Assembly: GCA_903861145.1 (NCBI GenBank) | Contig: CAIOTH010000136.1 | Coordinates: 1-41,468, forward strand | DNA: 41,468 bases | Direction of reading: 5' to 3' | DNA from: an uncultured Bacteroidota bacterium | Lineage (GTDB): Bacteria; Bacteroidota; Bacteroidia; Chitinophagales; LD1 | In this document: positions 1-7,594 of the stretch, piece by piece | Position numbering within the stretch: position 1 is the stretch's first letter | Layout: the number at the start of each line of letters is the position of its first letter | The notes under the pieces: generated by a model | What the model saw: only the letters and a program-made list of their open reading frames with translations | Told to the model about the DNA's origin: nothing | Database searches by the model: none | Made by a program: the position numbers and the translations under genes

Positions 1-911
1 CCAACCATATTGCTGATGATGGTATTTGCTGTGGAACCCAGAGACCAGGATGGTATAGTAAAAAACAGAATAAGCTGGCGGAAGATGGACGAAATAGCCA
101 GGGCATCGGCACCCAACACAGTTTCAATTCGGGCAAATAAAACCAACCATGCACCCACTGCAACTAATGATTGTAGCATCAAAGGCACGGCTATATTGCT
201 CATTTGCTTTAGCAAAGCGAGGTCGAATTTTTTAAACCTGAAAAGAAAATACTCGTGAAAGCGGCCTTTGTAAAAAGTCCCTCCCAGTAGTACCAGCACG
301 GCAAGCGTTTCGGAAATGCTGGAAGCTAGGCCAGAGCCGCCTATACCAAAAACAGGCAACCCGAATTTACCATAAACCAAGCCGTAATTGAGCGTGATAT
401 TGAAAAACGTCATTACCGCTACCGACATAGCCAGTATAGTGGTTTTGCCAATGCCCGAGTAAAACGCAATAAACACGAAACTTATAAAGCTGGGTATTAA
501 GCCCCAAATGCGGTAGCCTAAGAACAAGTCGCACTTTTCAATTATTTCTTCGTTGCTAAGCATAAAGCTCAGTATCTCGTGCGAAAAAATTTTGATTAAA
601 ATGAAAAATACGATCGCGAAGCTTACCATAGAAATAATGGTAGTATCCAGAATATTTCCGACTTCATGCTTATTTAATTCGCCCATTCGGCGGGCTATAA
701 GCATTTGTGTGCCCCGGGTAAAACTAAACCCCATCATAAAAAGCACTGAATAGAAAATGCTTGCGAATCCAATAGCATCTAACTGAACCTTGCCCAGGTT
801 GCCCACAAAAATAGTATCGAACACACCGTTCGAGGTCCACGCAATATTGCCGATCACCAATGGAAGTGAAATGGCAAGGATTTCTTTATATGTAGCTTTT
901 AAGTGAGCCAA
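1..911 (-). CDS. MATE family efflux transporter, 3' end outside window
   Basis: This is the N-terminal ~303 residues of a multidrug and toxic compound extrusion (MATE) type transporter of the inner membrane, expected to export cationic drugs or metabolites using an ion gradient. The family is usually about 440-460 residues, so roughly the last third is missing beyond position 1. The reading frame shows successive hydrophobic segments. Typical MATE stretches near the N terminus are SLPLVIGNIAWTSNGVFDTI followed by FVGNLGKVQLDAIGFA, and then FSFTRGTQMLIARRMGE. No ATG precedes these. The frame opens after a TAA at 921-923, and the first plausible initiator is TTG at 909-911, with ATT at 915-917 as a less likely alternative. 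The family call is firm; the start is uncertain. Confidence 0.85.
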   Translation of the reverse strand, partial: MAHLKATYKEILAISLPLVIGNIAWTSNGVFDTIFVGNLGKVQLDAIGFASIFYSVLFMMGFSFTRGTQMLIARRMGELNKHEVGNILDTTIISMVSFAIVFFILIKIFSHEILSFMLSNEEIIEKCDLFLGYRIWGLIPSFISFVFIAFYSGIGKTTILAMSVAVMTFFNITLNYGLVYGKFGLPVFGIGGSGLASSISETLAVLVLLGGTFYKGRFHEYFLFRFKKFDLALLKQMSNIAVPLMLQSLVAVGAWLVLFARIETVLGADALAISSIFRQLILFFTIPSWSLGSTANTIISNMV

Positions 912-1015
912 CGCAATGATTTAAATTACTTTCAAATTATCTACAAAACAATACCCAAATCAATATTACAACGTCCTACCCGTTTCGCCGTCTGATTTTT
1001 GTCAGTAGTTAAACA

Positions 1016-1450
1016 CTAAACTACGGCCATTGTTGCGCTTCCTTTGGCAACAGTTACTTCGGTGCCGTCTTCTTTCATGTAATAAACCTCGCCTTCGCAA
1101 AAGTGAAAACGCCGGCCTGCCTTTAAAACGCTGCCCCGCGTAAAAAATTTGTTGGCGGTGCCGGGGTTGAAATATGATATTTTGGCTTCAACAGTAAATA
1201 CCTGCTGACCCTCTTCAACCATACTGTAAGAGGCAAAACCCTGCACCATGTCTAATATAGCCGAAGTAACGCCACCATGCAGCCATCCATTTTGTTGCTC
1301 CAGCATGTCTTTAAAAACCAATTGCCCCTCCAAATATCCCGGTTCAATACTGGTAAACTCAAGGCCTATTGCTTTTATAAACTTGTTTCTCGATATTTTC
1401 AATTGCACGTACTCCTTAAAGTTGGGATTGCGCGCTTCCAGTTTCTTCAT
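1016..1450 (-). CDS. PaaI-type hotdog-fold thioesterase
   Basis: The product is a 144-residue single-domain hotdog protein of the PaaI/YbgC-like 4HBT superfamily, which hydrolyses acyl- or aryl-CoA thioesters in the cytoplasm. The signature is the segment GWLHGGVTSAILDMV in the first half, with HGG and the following Asp where the family has its active site. The later strand VEAKISYFNPG is also typical. I chose ATG at 1450; a TTG three codons upstream (1459) is possible but adds only three residues. The gene is divergent from the DUF3822-type gene. The substrate cannot be deduced from the sequence. Confidence 0.85.
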   Translation of the reverse strand: MKKLEARNPNFKEYVQLKISRNKFIKAIGLEFTSIEPGYLEGQLVFKDMLEQQNGWLHGGVTSAILDMVQGFASYSMVEEGQQVFTVEAKISYFNPGTANKFFTRGSVLKAGRRFHFCEGEVYYMKEDGTEVTVAKGSATMAVV

Positions 1451-1608
1451 ACCTTTCAAACATAATAAAGTTATTGGTAAAGATTAATTACAAAAAAGGA
1501 TTGCCGAATAAGGAAGCAATCGGGGAAAGAGCATGGTTTTGTAAGCCTCATTACCAGATAATAATTTGCAAGACACAACAAACTCCCTCAAATCATTATT
1601 TTCGCGCC

Positions 1609-2430
1609 ATGTCATCGGCACAAATAAAAAATGCGTTTATAAGTATTGGCGAAATAGATTCAACTATTCCGCCCACATCGCTTTTACTTAAAGTGGGTAT
1701 AAGCATGCAGTATATCCGCTATTTTGTGCAATCAATAACGCACGACCAAATCATTTTTTTTGGTGAATACACGTTGCACCATGTAGAAACAGCCGATGAG
1801 CTGTGCCAGCGTTTAGAGCGTATTGTTGAAAAAGACGATGTCCTGCAACTGTCGTTTTCAAAAACCCTTGTTGGGCTTGACGGGCCGTATAGTCTGCTTC
1901 CCTCTGGTTTTGCATCGAAATCAACAGATAATGGCCATATCAATCAAACTATTAGCCGCCTGGACCTAAACATGAGCTTTGAAGCCGACAATGCGTTGGT
2001 CAATAAAATAGCGCTGCTTTTTCGTAATCACACAGTAGTTCACATCAACTCGGCTTTGCTGCCTTGTTTTGCTGATGCAGTTGAAAAGGGACAGCAAAAA
2101 ATATTTGCCAATATTGAGCAGTATCATTTTGACGTGCTGGCGTTTAATGAACAGGGCGGTTTGCAGATTATGAACCGGTATGAGTTTAAGACCCAAACCG
2201 ATTTTATTTATTTCTTACTGCTATGTTGTAAGCAACTAAATTTTGACCCTGAAAAAACCGAGCTGGTTTTAAGTGGTGAAGTAGACATACAAAGTAAAGT
2301 TTATGATGTGTGTTATCGTTACTTCCGGTTTATAAGCTTTGTAAGAAAACCCGAAAACATTCATTTTGCAAAGGCTTTGGAAACATACCCCAAACACCTG
2401 CACTTTAATCTTTATAACCTGGGCGCATGA
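1609..2430 (+). CDS. DUF3822 family protein
   Basis: The product is a 273-residue protein that I recognise as the Bacteroidota-specific DUF3822 family, of unknown function, which commonly lies directly upstream of rsmD and coaD as it does here. It has no signal peptide or membrane segment, so it is probably cytoplasmic. The open frame extends upstream to 1474, but that part reads like non-coding sequence. ATG 1609 gives the residues MSSAQIKNAFISIGEI and sits just after TATTTTCG (1597-1604), a near match to the Bacteroidota -7 box TAnnTTTG. The 3' end overlaps the rsmD start in an ATGA arrangement (2427-2430), suggesting translational coupling. The family assignment is from memory of sequence and context. 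Confidence 0.75.
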   Translation: MSSAQIKNAFISIGEIDSTIPPTSLLLKVGISMQYIRYFVQSITHDQIIFFGEYTLHHVETADELCQRLERIVEKDDVLQLSFSKTLVGLDGPYSLLPSGFASKSTDNGHINQTISRLDLNMSFEADNALVNKIALLFRNHTVVHINSALLPCFADAVEKGQQKIFANIEQYHFDVLAFNEQGGLQIMNRYEFKTQTDFIYFLLLCCKQLNFDPEKTELVLSGEVDIQSKVYDVCYRYFRFISFVRKPENIHFAKALETYPKHLHFNLYNLGA

Positions 2431-2993
2431 GAATTATAGGAGGCAAGCTTAAAGCAATCCGCTTTCAGCCACCGCAAAACATACCTACCCGGCCAACCAC
2501 CGATTTTGCCAAAGAAGGTCTGTTTAATATTATTAACCACAACTTTAACTTTGACAACATTAAGGTGCTCGACCTTTTTGGGGGAACCGGTAGCATATCG
2601 TACGAGTTTGCATCGCGCGGATGCACGGATATTACCACCATTGAGATTTTCCCTAAATGCGCTGCATTTATCAAAAAAACGGCCGAGGAGCTACAGCTTA
2701 AGGGTATGAAGGTATACCAGCGTGATGTGTTTGATTATATTCAAAACTGCAATCAGCAATACGATGTAATTTTTGCCGGGCCGCCTTATCCCCTACCCAA
2801 CCTTGATACCATTCCGGACCTTGTTTTTCATTATAAGCTTGTTGAAGGACAGGGATGGTTTATTTTAGAGCATAACCCAGACCATAATTTTGAAAAGCAC
2901 CCTCATTTTTACCGCAGCAAAAACTACGGTACTACCATCTTTTCTATCTTTGTAAATGAGGTGGCCCCGGAAGTTGAACCCACCACCGATTGA
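2427..2993 (+). CDS. rsmD: 16S rRNA (guanine(966)-N(2))-methyltransferase RsmD
   Basis: RsmD methylates N2 of G966 of 16S rRNA using S-adenosylmethionine. The 188-residue product has the family N terminus (MRIIGGKLKAIRF, then PTRPTTDFAKEGLFNI) and the SAM-binding motif VLDLFGGTGSISYEF at about residues 47-61. The motif IV position reads AGPPYPL (residues 117-123): the usual Asp or Asn of (D/N)PPY is Gly at 118. That is a departure at a residue normally contacting the target amino group. Length and all other landmarks are normal. It overlaps the upstream DUF3822-type gene by 4 bp and is followed closely by coaD, so the three are probably co-transcribed. Confidence 0.88.
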   Translation: MRIIGGKLKAIRFQPPQNIPTRPTTDFAKEGLFNIINHNFNFDNIKVLDLFGGTGSISYEFASRGCTDITTIEIFPKCAAFIKKTAEELQLKGMKVYQRDVFDYIQNCNQQYDVIFAGPPYPLPNLDTIPDLVFHYKLVEGQGWFILEHNPDHNFEKHPHFYRSKNYGTTIFSIFVNEVAPEVEPTTD

Positions 2994-3007
2994 TCAAACA
3001 ACAGCAT

Positions 3008-3508
3008 ATGTCAACAAAGAGCAAATCGCCAATAGTATACCGCAAAAAGGTGGCAGTTTTCCCCGGTTCGTTCGACCCGATTACTACGGGGCACGCCGAT
3101 ATTGTAAAACGGGCGTTGCCGCTGTTTGATGAAATAATTATTGCTATTGGCATTAATTCACAAAAGCAGGCTTTGTTTTCGTTGGAGCAAAGAATTAAAT
3201 GGATTGAGCTGGTGTTTAAGGGAGAAAAAAAAGTTAAGGTGGAGAGTTATGAAGGGCTTACCGTTAACTTTTGCGAAAAGAAAAAGGCTAATTACCTGCT
3301 GCGTGGCATCCGAAGCTCTGCCGATTTTGAATATGAAAAAACGATTGCCCACCTGAATCACGATATGCTTCCGCAGTTGGAAACTATTTTGATTTTAGCG
3401 AAGCCCGAACTTTCATCTATATCATCGACCATAGTGCGCGAAATAATAAGGGGCAAAGGGAAGGTCGAAAAATTTGTGCCTAAGGAAATTGCTAAAGACT
3501 TTAAATAA
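3008..3508 (+). CDS. coaD: phosphopantetheine adenylyltransferase (CoaD)
   Basis: CoaD transfers AMP from ATP to 4'-phosphopantetheine, giving dephospho-CoA in the penultimate step of CoA synthesis. The 166-residue product carries the nucleotidyltransferase signature GSFDPITTGH (residues 20-29), the segment LLRGIRSSADFEYE in the middle, and ISSTIVREI near the C terminus, which matches the family ISS-T-hR motif. I chose ATG 3008; a TTG at 2990 overlapping the rsmD stop would add six residues with no family similarity. The stop codon overlaps the next ATG (TAATG at 3506-3510), so the downstream secreted protein is likely translated from the same mRNA. Confidence 0.95.
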   Translation: MSTKSKSPIVYRKKVAVFPGSFDPITTGHADIVKRALPLFDEIIIAIGINSQKQALFSLEQRIKWIELVFKGEKKVKVESYEGLTVNFCEKKKANYLLRGIRSSADFEYEKTIAHLNHDMLPQLETILILAKPELSSISSTIVREIIRGKGKVEKFVPKEIAKDFK

Positions 3509-4194
3509 TGTGCAGTAAATATCTTGTTATCGCTCTTCTGTTAACCGGCTTTCAATTTGCTAATGCACAGGACAGTCTTTTTCATCGCAACCCTACAAAT
3601 GCATACAGTGCCACGGAACAAATAAAAGCATTACGACAGGGGGCGCTTGTCGTGCGTTTAAAAACGAATGACAAATCGGTAGATGCGTATAGACGAGCCG
3701 GCAAAAACGAATTGGCTGATAAGCTTGTAGTGGAGCGACAAGAACAGAATCAAAAAATAGCTGAGGCATTTAAGTATTACTTCAATTTTTGTAAGGTGTA
3801 CTTTATTTACGCTAAGAATACTGACGCGTTATTGAAAAGGGAGCCCTACATCTTTTTAGATGAAAAGCTTAAGCCGGATAGTTCAATCAAAATGAAGGAA
3901 GATTATTTCCTAATTGCAGAATACGGGTCGTTTACAATGAATGAACGCGTAGATGATTATCATTACTCGGGAGTTTATAGAACTGAGCCTTCAAATTCAA
4001 CAGCCAGTACAAGTTCGTTCGTTATACTGGATACCACGCTTACGCAGTTGCAGGAACCTTTTCCGTTTGCTGTAGCAGTTTACCTTGGCGCATTTATTAA
4101 AGGCGCGGAGCAGTTAAGTTTGAACCTTGAGAAGGCTTATAGCCGACTGGTATATAAGGAAGAAATGAGGGACTTAAAGAAAAAAGGCAAGTAA
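3508..4194 (+). CDS. exported protein of unknown function
   Basis: This is a 228-residue protein that I do not recognise. It begins with a typical signal peptide (MCSKYLVIALLLTGFQFANA, cleavage expected after ANA before QDS), so it is probably periplasmic or outer-membrane associated. The mature part is charged and predicted mainly helical in its first half (the segment NELADKLVVERQEQNQKIAE is rich in Glu, Lys and Gln), followed by a more strand-like middle and a Lys-rich C-terminal tail. There is no transmembrane segment, repeat or recognised catalytic motif. Its start overlaps the coaD stop and it precedes lipB by 11 bp, so it lies within a housekeeping transcription unit. No function is proposed. 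Confidence 0.75.
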   Translation: MCSKYLVIALLLTGFQFANAQDSLFHRNPTNAYSATEQIKALRQGALVVRLKTNDKSVDAYRRAGKNELADKLVVERQEQNQKIAEAFKYYFNFCKVYFIYAKNTDALLKREPYIFLDEKLKPDSSIKMKEDYFLIAEYGSFTMNERVDDYHYSGVYRTEPSNSTASTSSFVILDTTLTQLQEPFPFAVAVYLGAFIKGAEQLSLNLEKAYSRLVYKEEMRDLKKKGK

Positions 4195-4205
4195 CCGGTT
4201 TAGTT

Positions 4206-4907
4206 ATGCCAGGCAATAGCATTCATATTATCGACACCGGTTTAAAGCCTTACCAGGAGGTGCTGCATTTGCAAGAGGAGCTTTTCAATAAAAACCTTGA
4301 AGCAAAGCAACGCGAAGAGGAAACCACTAACTACTTAATACTTTGTGAACACCCACCGGTATTTACGCTTGGCAAGAGCGGCAAGCGCGAAAACATACTG
4401 GTAAGTGATGAAGACCTGCACGCCGAGTTTTATCATGTAAACCGGGGTGGGGATGTTACGTTTCATGGCCCGGGCCAATTAGTGGTTTACCCTATCCTGG
4501 ATTTAGATAGTTTGCGCATGGGCCTGGCTCAATACATTTATAACATTGAGGAGGCCATCATTCAATCGCTTGTTCCTTATAATCTAATTGGAGAGCGAGT
4601 TGAAAATGCAGCAGGTATCTGGCTGAGCAACGATAATGGGTTTCCGCACGACCGGAAAATTGGAGCTATTGGTGTAAAAGCAAGCCGCAATGTTACTATG
4701 CACGGGTTGGCTTTCAACGTAAATTCTGACCTCAGATACTTTGATAAAATTGTGCCATGCGGGTTAGAAGGTAAGGGAGTAACTTCATTGCAAAAGGAGC
4801 TAAAACGGGTACTAGGTTTTGAGGAATACAAGGTGAATTTCCTGAACAGTTTTCACCGGGTGTTCAATACATCACCGGTTACAGCAGCGGAAGAAAGAGT
4901 AAATTAA
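4206..4907 (+). CDS. lipB: octanoyltransferase LipB
   Basis: LipB transfers the octanoyl group from octanoyl-ACP to lipoyl domains of 2-oxoacid dehydrogenases and GcvH, the first step of lipoate assembly. The 233-residue product has the motif [19 protein letters not shown] (residues 78-96), the catalytic Lys in KIGAIG (Lys151) and the acyl-thioester Cys in [12 protein letters not shown] (Cys185). Length is normal for the family. It faces lipA tail to tail, and the two stop codons overlap (4904-4907), placing the two consecutive enzymes of the pathway side by side on opposite strands. Confidence 0.96.
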   Translation: MPGNSIHIIDTGLKPYQEVLHLQEELFNKNLEAKQREEETTNYLILCEHPPVFTLGKSGKRENILVSDEDLHAEFYHVNRGGDVTFHGPGQLVVYPILDLDSLRMGLAQYIYNIEEAIIQSLVPYNLIGERVENAAGIWLSNDNGFPHDRKIGAIGVKASRNVTMHGLAFNVNSDLRYFDKIVPCGLEGKGVTSLQKELKRVLGFEEYKVNFLNSFHRVFNTSPVTAAEERVN

Positions 4908-5773
4908 AATAAGTGCTTTTCGGCATGGTAGCTGCTTCTTACCATTGGGCCGCTTTCAACATATTTAAAGCCTTTATCTAAAGCTACTTGTTTGTACCTT
5001 GCGAAGTCCTCGGGAGTAACGTACTTGGCAACAGGTAAATGCTTGCGGGTTGGTTGCAAATATTGGCCGAGCGTTAAAATATCAACCTTCGAATTTCTTA
5101 AATCATCCATGGCCTCAAAAAGTTCATCTTCTGTTTCGCCAAGGCCGAGCATAATGCCAGATTTGGTTCTTTCAATACCACCTTCTTTAAGCATTAGTAA
5201 AACCTCGAGGCTGCGTTCGTATTTAGCTTGTATGCGGACTTCGCGGGTCAATCTCTTTACCGTTTCGAGATTATGCGAAACCACTTCGGGTTTTACATCA
5301 ATTACTCTTTGGATATTTTCAACGTTCCCCTTAAAATCCGGTATCAAGGTTTCCATTGTTACTTCCGGACAGTGGCGACGAATTGCCCTTATAGTTGCTG
5401 CCCAAATTTTTGACCCCCCATCTATCAAATCATCTCTATCAACCGAGGTGATAACCACGTGCTTCAGACCCATTAGTTTAATAGATTCGGCTACGCGAAA
5501 TGGCTCGGTAATATCTACCACTTCCGGATTACCGGTATCCACGCTGCAAAACATACACGAGCGGGTACATACATTGCCCAAAATCATTAATGTAGCAGTA
5601 CCGGCGCCCCAGCACTCGGTCTGGTTGGGGCATTTACCGCTTTCGCAAATGGTATGAAGTTTATGCTGTTCAACGTTTTGCTTTACCTCGCTAAACTCTT
5701 TGCCTGAGGGCAACTTTATTTTAAGCCATTCGGGTTTGGTAACCCTTGTTTTAACGGGCGTAGTATCGGACAT
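4904..5773 (-). CDS. lipA: lipoyl synthase LipA
   Basis: LipA is a radical SAM enzyme that inserts two sulfurs into protein-bound octanoyl chains to make lipoyl groups. With ATG 5773 the product has 289 residues. It shows the auxiliary cluster motif [12 protein letters not shown] (Cys43, Cys48, Cys54), the radical SAM motif CTRSCMFC (Cys69, Cys73, Cys76) and the C-terminal RSSY that supplies the serine ligand of the auxiliary cluster. A TTG at 5821 would add 16 residues, but they lack family similarity, so I prefer ATG. The 3' end overlaps the convergent lipB by 4 bp. Confidence 0.96.
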   Translation of the reverse strand: MSDTTPVKTRVTKPEWLKIKLPSGKEFSEVKQNVEQHKLHTICESGKCPNQTECWGAGTATLMILGNVCTRSCMFCSVDTGNPEVVDITEPFRVAESIKLMGLKHVVITSVDRDDLIDGGSKIWAATIRAIRRHCPEVTMETLIPDFKGNVENIQRVIDVKPEVVSHNLETVKRLTREVRIQAKYERSLEVLLMLKEGGIERTKSGIMLGLGETEDELFEAMDDLRNSKVDILTLGQYLQPTRKHLPVAKYVTPEDFARYKQVALDKGFKYVESGPMVRSSYHAEKHLF

Positions 5774-5952
5774 GGGTGCAAACTTAAGCGATTCGGCTTT
5801 CACAAACCATGCCGGGCCCAAATTTTAATTTCAGAAATTGAATTAACAATTATTAATTTAGAGGTGGAAAGTTCCGGCTTTTAGGCATTATGACCACCAT
5901 TCCTGATGCTTTTTAGGCCGAACCCTTATAGTGTAAAGTATTAAAAGGCAAC

Positions 5953-5981
5953 TTGTAATTTGTTCAGACGAATGATTACAA
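5953..5981. promoter_or_regulatory. inverted repeat upstream of response regulator
   Basis: In the 223-bp divergent gap between lipA and the response regulator, the arms TTGTAAT (5953-5959) and ATTACAA (5975-5981) form a 7-bp inverted repeat around 15 bases. It ends 15 bp before the GTG start at 5997. It could be an operator or a 5'-leader hairpin. The rest of the gap is A+T-rich and shows nothing else I can name. Regulatory function is an inference only. Confidence 0.3.
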
Positions 5982-5996
5982 TTAAAAACGAAGCGT

Positions 5997-6413
5997 GTGG
6001 AAGACCAGGTGATTTATATAATCGACGACGATAAGGCCAACAACTTTTTAACCCGTATAATGCTTGAAGATGCAGGGTTAACCAATTTCAGACAATTTAA
6101 GCTAGTAGACGAGGCGATGGACGAGTTGAAGCGGATAACCGCTGAGAAACTGGAAGATGAGTACCCGGGGCTTATTCTCCTAGATTTAAACATGCCCATT
6201 AAAACAGGATGGGATTTTTTAGAAGAGTTTCGCAACCTGCCTGAAGAGGTAATTTCCAAATCAAGAATATACCTGCTTACCTCATCCGATTTCCGCGGAG
6301 ACCATGAAAAGGCTAAGTCTTATCCCGAAGTTCTGGACTTTATTGACAAACCTGTTACCGACGAAGTTGCAAAGTGGCTGAAAGAAAAATACTTTAGCCC
6401 CTCGTTTGAGTAA
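5997..6413 (+). CDS. single-domain response regulator (CheY-like)
   Basis: This is a 138-residue stand-alone receiver domain with no output domain, expected to act by protein-protein contact in a phosphorelay. The acidic pocket is Asp10-Asp12 (YIIDDDKANN), the phosphoacceptor is Asp63 (LLDLNMPIKTGWDF), the switch Thr is Thr95 (YLLTSS) and the conserved Lys is Lys118 (FIDKPV). The start is GTG 5997; no in-frame ATG fits. It has the same architecture and the same TSS and DKP motifs as the receiver at 19161-19550. No kinase is adjacent. The SCO-type gene starts 52 bp downstream on the same strand. Confidence 0.9.
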   Translation: MEDQVIYIIDDDKANNFLTRIMLEDAGLTNFRQFKLVDEAMDELKRITAEKLEDEYPGLILLDLNMPIKTGWDFLEEFRNLPEEVISKSRIYLLTSSDFRGDHEKAKSYPEVLDFIDKPVTDEVAKWLKEKYFSPSFE

Positions 6414-6465
6414 CACGTTGTTTGTTGCCAGCCTTAGGCTGATGCAAAGAACACAAAGTAATATT

Positions 6466-7095
6466 ATGCGTTTTTCTATTTTATATGTGGCTTTAAGCTG
6501 CATTGCTATTTCGTCATGCAATCAAAATGACTCCCTTCCTCTATATGGGCCCAAAACTGCAACGCTAGTTGAAAAGAATGGGGTAAAAACTATTGATAGC
6601 GCGGATTATTCCATTCCAAATTTTCAGTTTGTTGACCAGGACGGAAAACCGGTTGACTCGAACACAATTCATGGAAAAATATTTGTTGCCGATTTCTTCT
6701 TCACATCATGTCCCAGCATTTGCCCCAAAATGATGAAGAAAATGGATGAAGTGTATGAGAAGTATAAAACCAATAACGATGTTGTTATCCTCTCCTACTC
6801 TATCGACCCCAACCGCGACAGTGTTGCAAGGCTCAAAGCGTACGAAAAAAAGATAGGTTTTGAGAGTTCGAAATGGCATTTACTTACAGGCAATAAAGAT
6901 TCGATTTATAACCTGGCAGATAAGTATTTGGTAAGCGCGGCGGAAGACCCCGATGCACCGGGTGGCCATATACACAGCGGCAACTTTATTTTGATTGATA
7001 AACACCGCAGAATACGCGGCTATTATGATGGAACCAAAGACGACAAGGTTCAAAAGCTAATGGATGATATGGATATTTTATTAAAAGAAAAGTAA
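6466..7095 (+). CDS. SCO1/SenC family copper-chaperone lipoprotein
   Basis: SCO proteins are thioredoxin-fold copper carriers used in assembling the CuA site of cytochrome oxidase or in thiol redox control. With ATG 6466 the product has 209 residues. It has a lipoprotein signal peptide (IAISSC, Cys18), the copper motif FTSCPSICPKMM (Cys82 and Cys86, CX3C) and the distal His in GGHIHSGNFILID (His168 or His170). A TTG at 6406 would add 20 residues in front of the signal peptide and is unlikely. A cytochrome c gene follows 18 bp downstream, which supports a respiratory role. No oxidase subunit gene is in the window. Confidence 0.93.
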   Translation: MRFSILYVALSCIAISSCNQNDSLPLYGPKTATLVEKNGVKTIDSADYSIPNFQFVDQDGKPVDSNTIHGKIFVADFFFTSCPSICPKMMKKMDEVYEKYKTNNDVVILSYSIDPNRDSVARLKAYEKKIGFESSKWHLLTGNKDSIYNLADKYLVSAAEDPDAPGGHIHSGNFILIDKHRRIRGYYDGTKDDKVQKLMDDMDILLKEK

Positions 7096-7113
7096 ACCAG
7101 TACAGGAACAATA

Positions 7114-7542
7114 ATGACCCGCGCCAAAATTATACAGTACCTGGCACCTTTTACCATGGTGTTTATTGTGCTTTTGTTTATTTACAATATTTGGTCGCAT
7201 GGCACTATAGTACATCCGGGACAGGCTTCGTATAAGGTTAACTGCGCCCAATGCCATGGCGAGGATGGCGAGGGTATTAAATCGCTGGTTCCTCCCCTCA
7301 AAAATTCTGATTACGCAGCAAAAAATATTGACTCAATTCCTTGTTGGCTAAAATTTGGATTAAACCATCCTATCATAGTAAAAGGTGTTGGCTACGATCA
7401 GCCCATGTATCCTTTCGATACTATGCGCGTTGACGAGGTGCAGGTAGCCAATATTATTAATTACATGAACCAGGAGTTCTTCAATATTGACAAGCCGGTT
7501 AGCTCGCAGTGGGTGCATGCGCATCTGAAAAATTGCAAATAG
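7114..7542 (+). CDS. membrane-anchored cytochrome c
   Basis: This is a 142-residue class I type cytochrome. An N-terminal hydrophobic helix (residues about 9-27) anchors it in the inner membrane, and the heme site is CAQCH (residues 44-48) in the context KVNCAQCHGEDGEG. Met98 in DQPMYPF is the likely axial ligand. It follows the SCO-type gene closely, so the pair probably serves the terminal electron-transport chain. The product is longer than a bare cytochrome domain only by the anchor. It is convergent with the giant minus-strand gene, with 52 bp between them. Confidence 0.9.
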   Translation: MTRAKIIQYLAPFTMVFIVLLFIYNIWSHGTIVHPGQASYKVNCAQCHGEDGEGIKSLVPPLKNSDYAAKNIDSIPCWLKFGLNHPIIVKGVGYDQPMYPFDTMRVDEVQVANIINYMNQEFFNIDKPVSSQWVHAHLKNCK

Positions 7543-7594
7543 TTACTTCTATTGCAATAGCTACCAGCCACCTCTTCAAATTAACACGTCAACC

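Noticed and set aside
4992-5657. 221-codon plus-strand frame inside lipA
   Set aside because: It is fully antisense to conserved lipA sequence, including the radical SAM motifs, and its translation resembles no protein family.
7549-7560. Perfect palindrome CTATTGCAATAG between convergent genes
   Set aside because: It has no loop and is short, and there is no T tract, so a terminator call is not supported.
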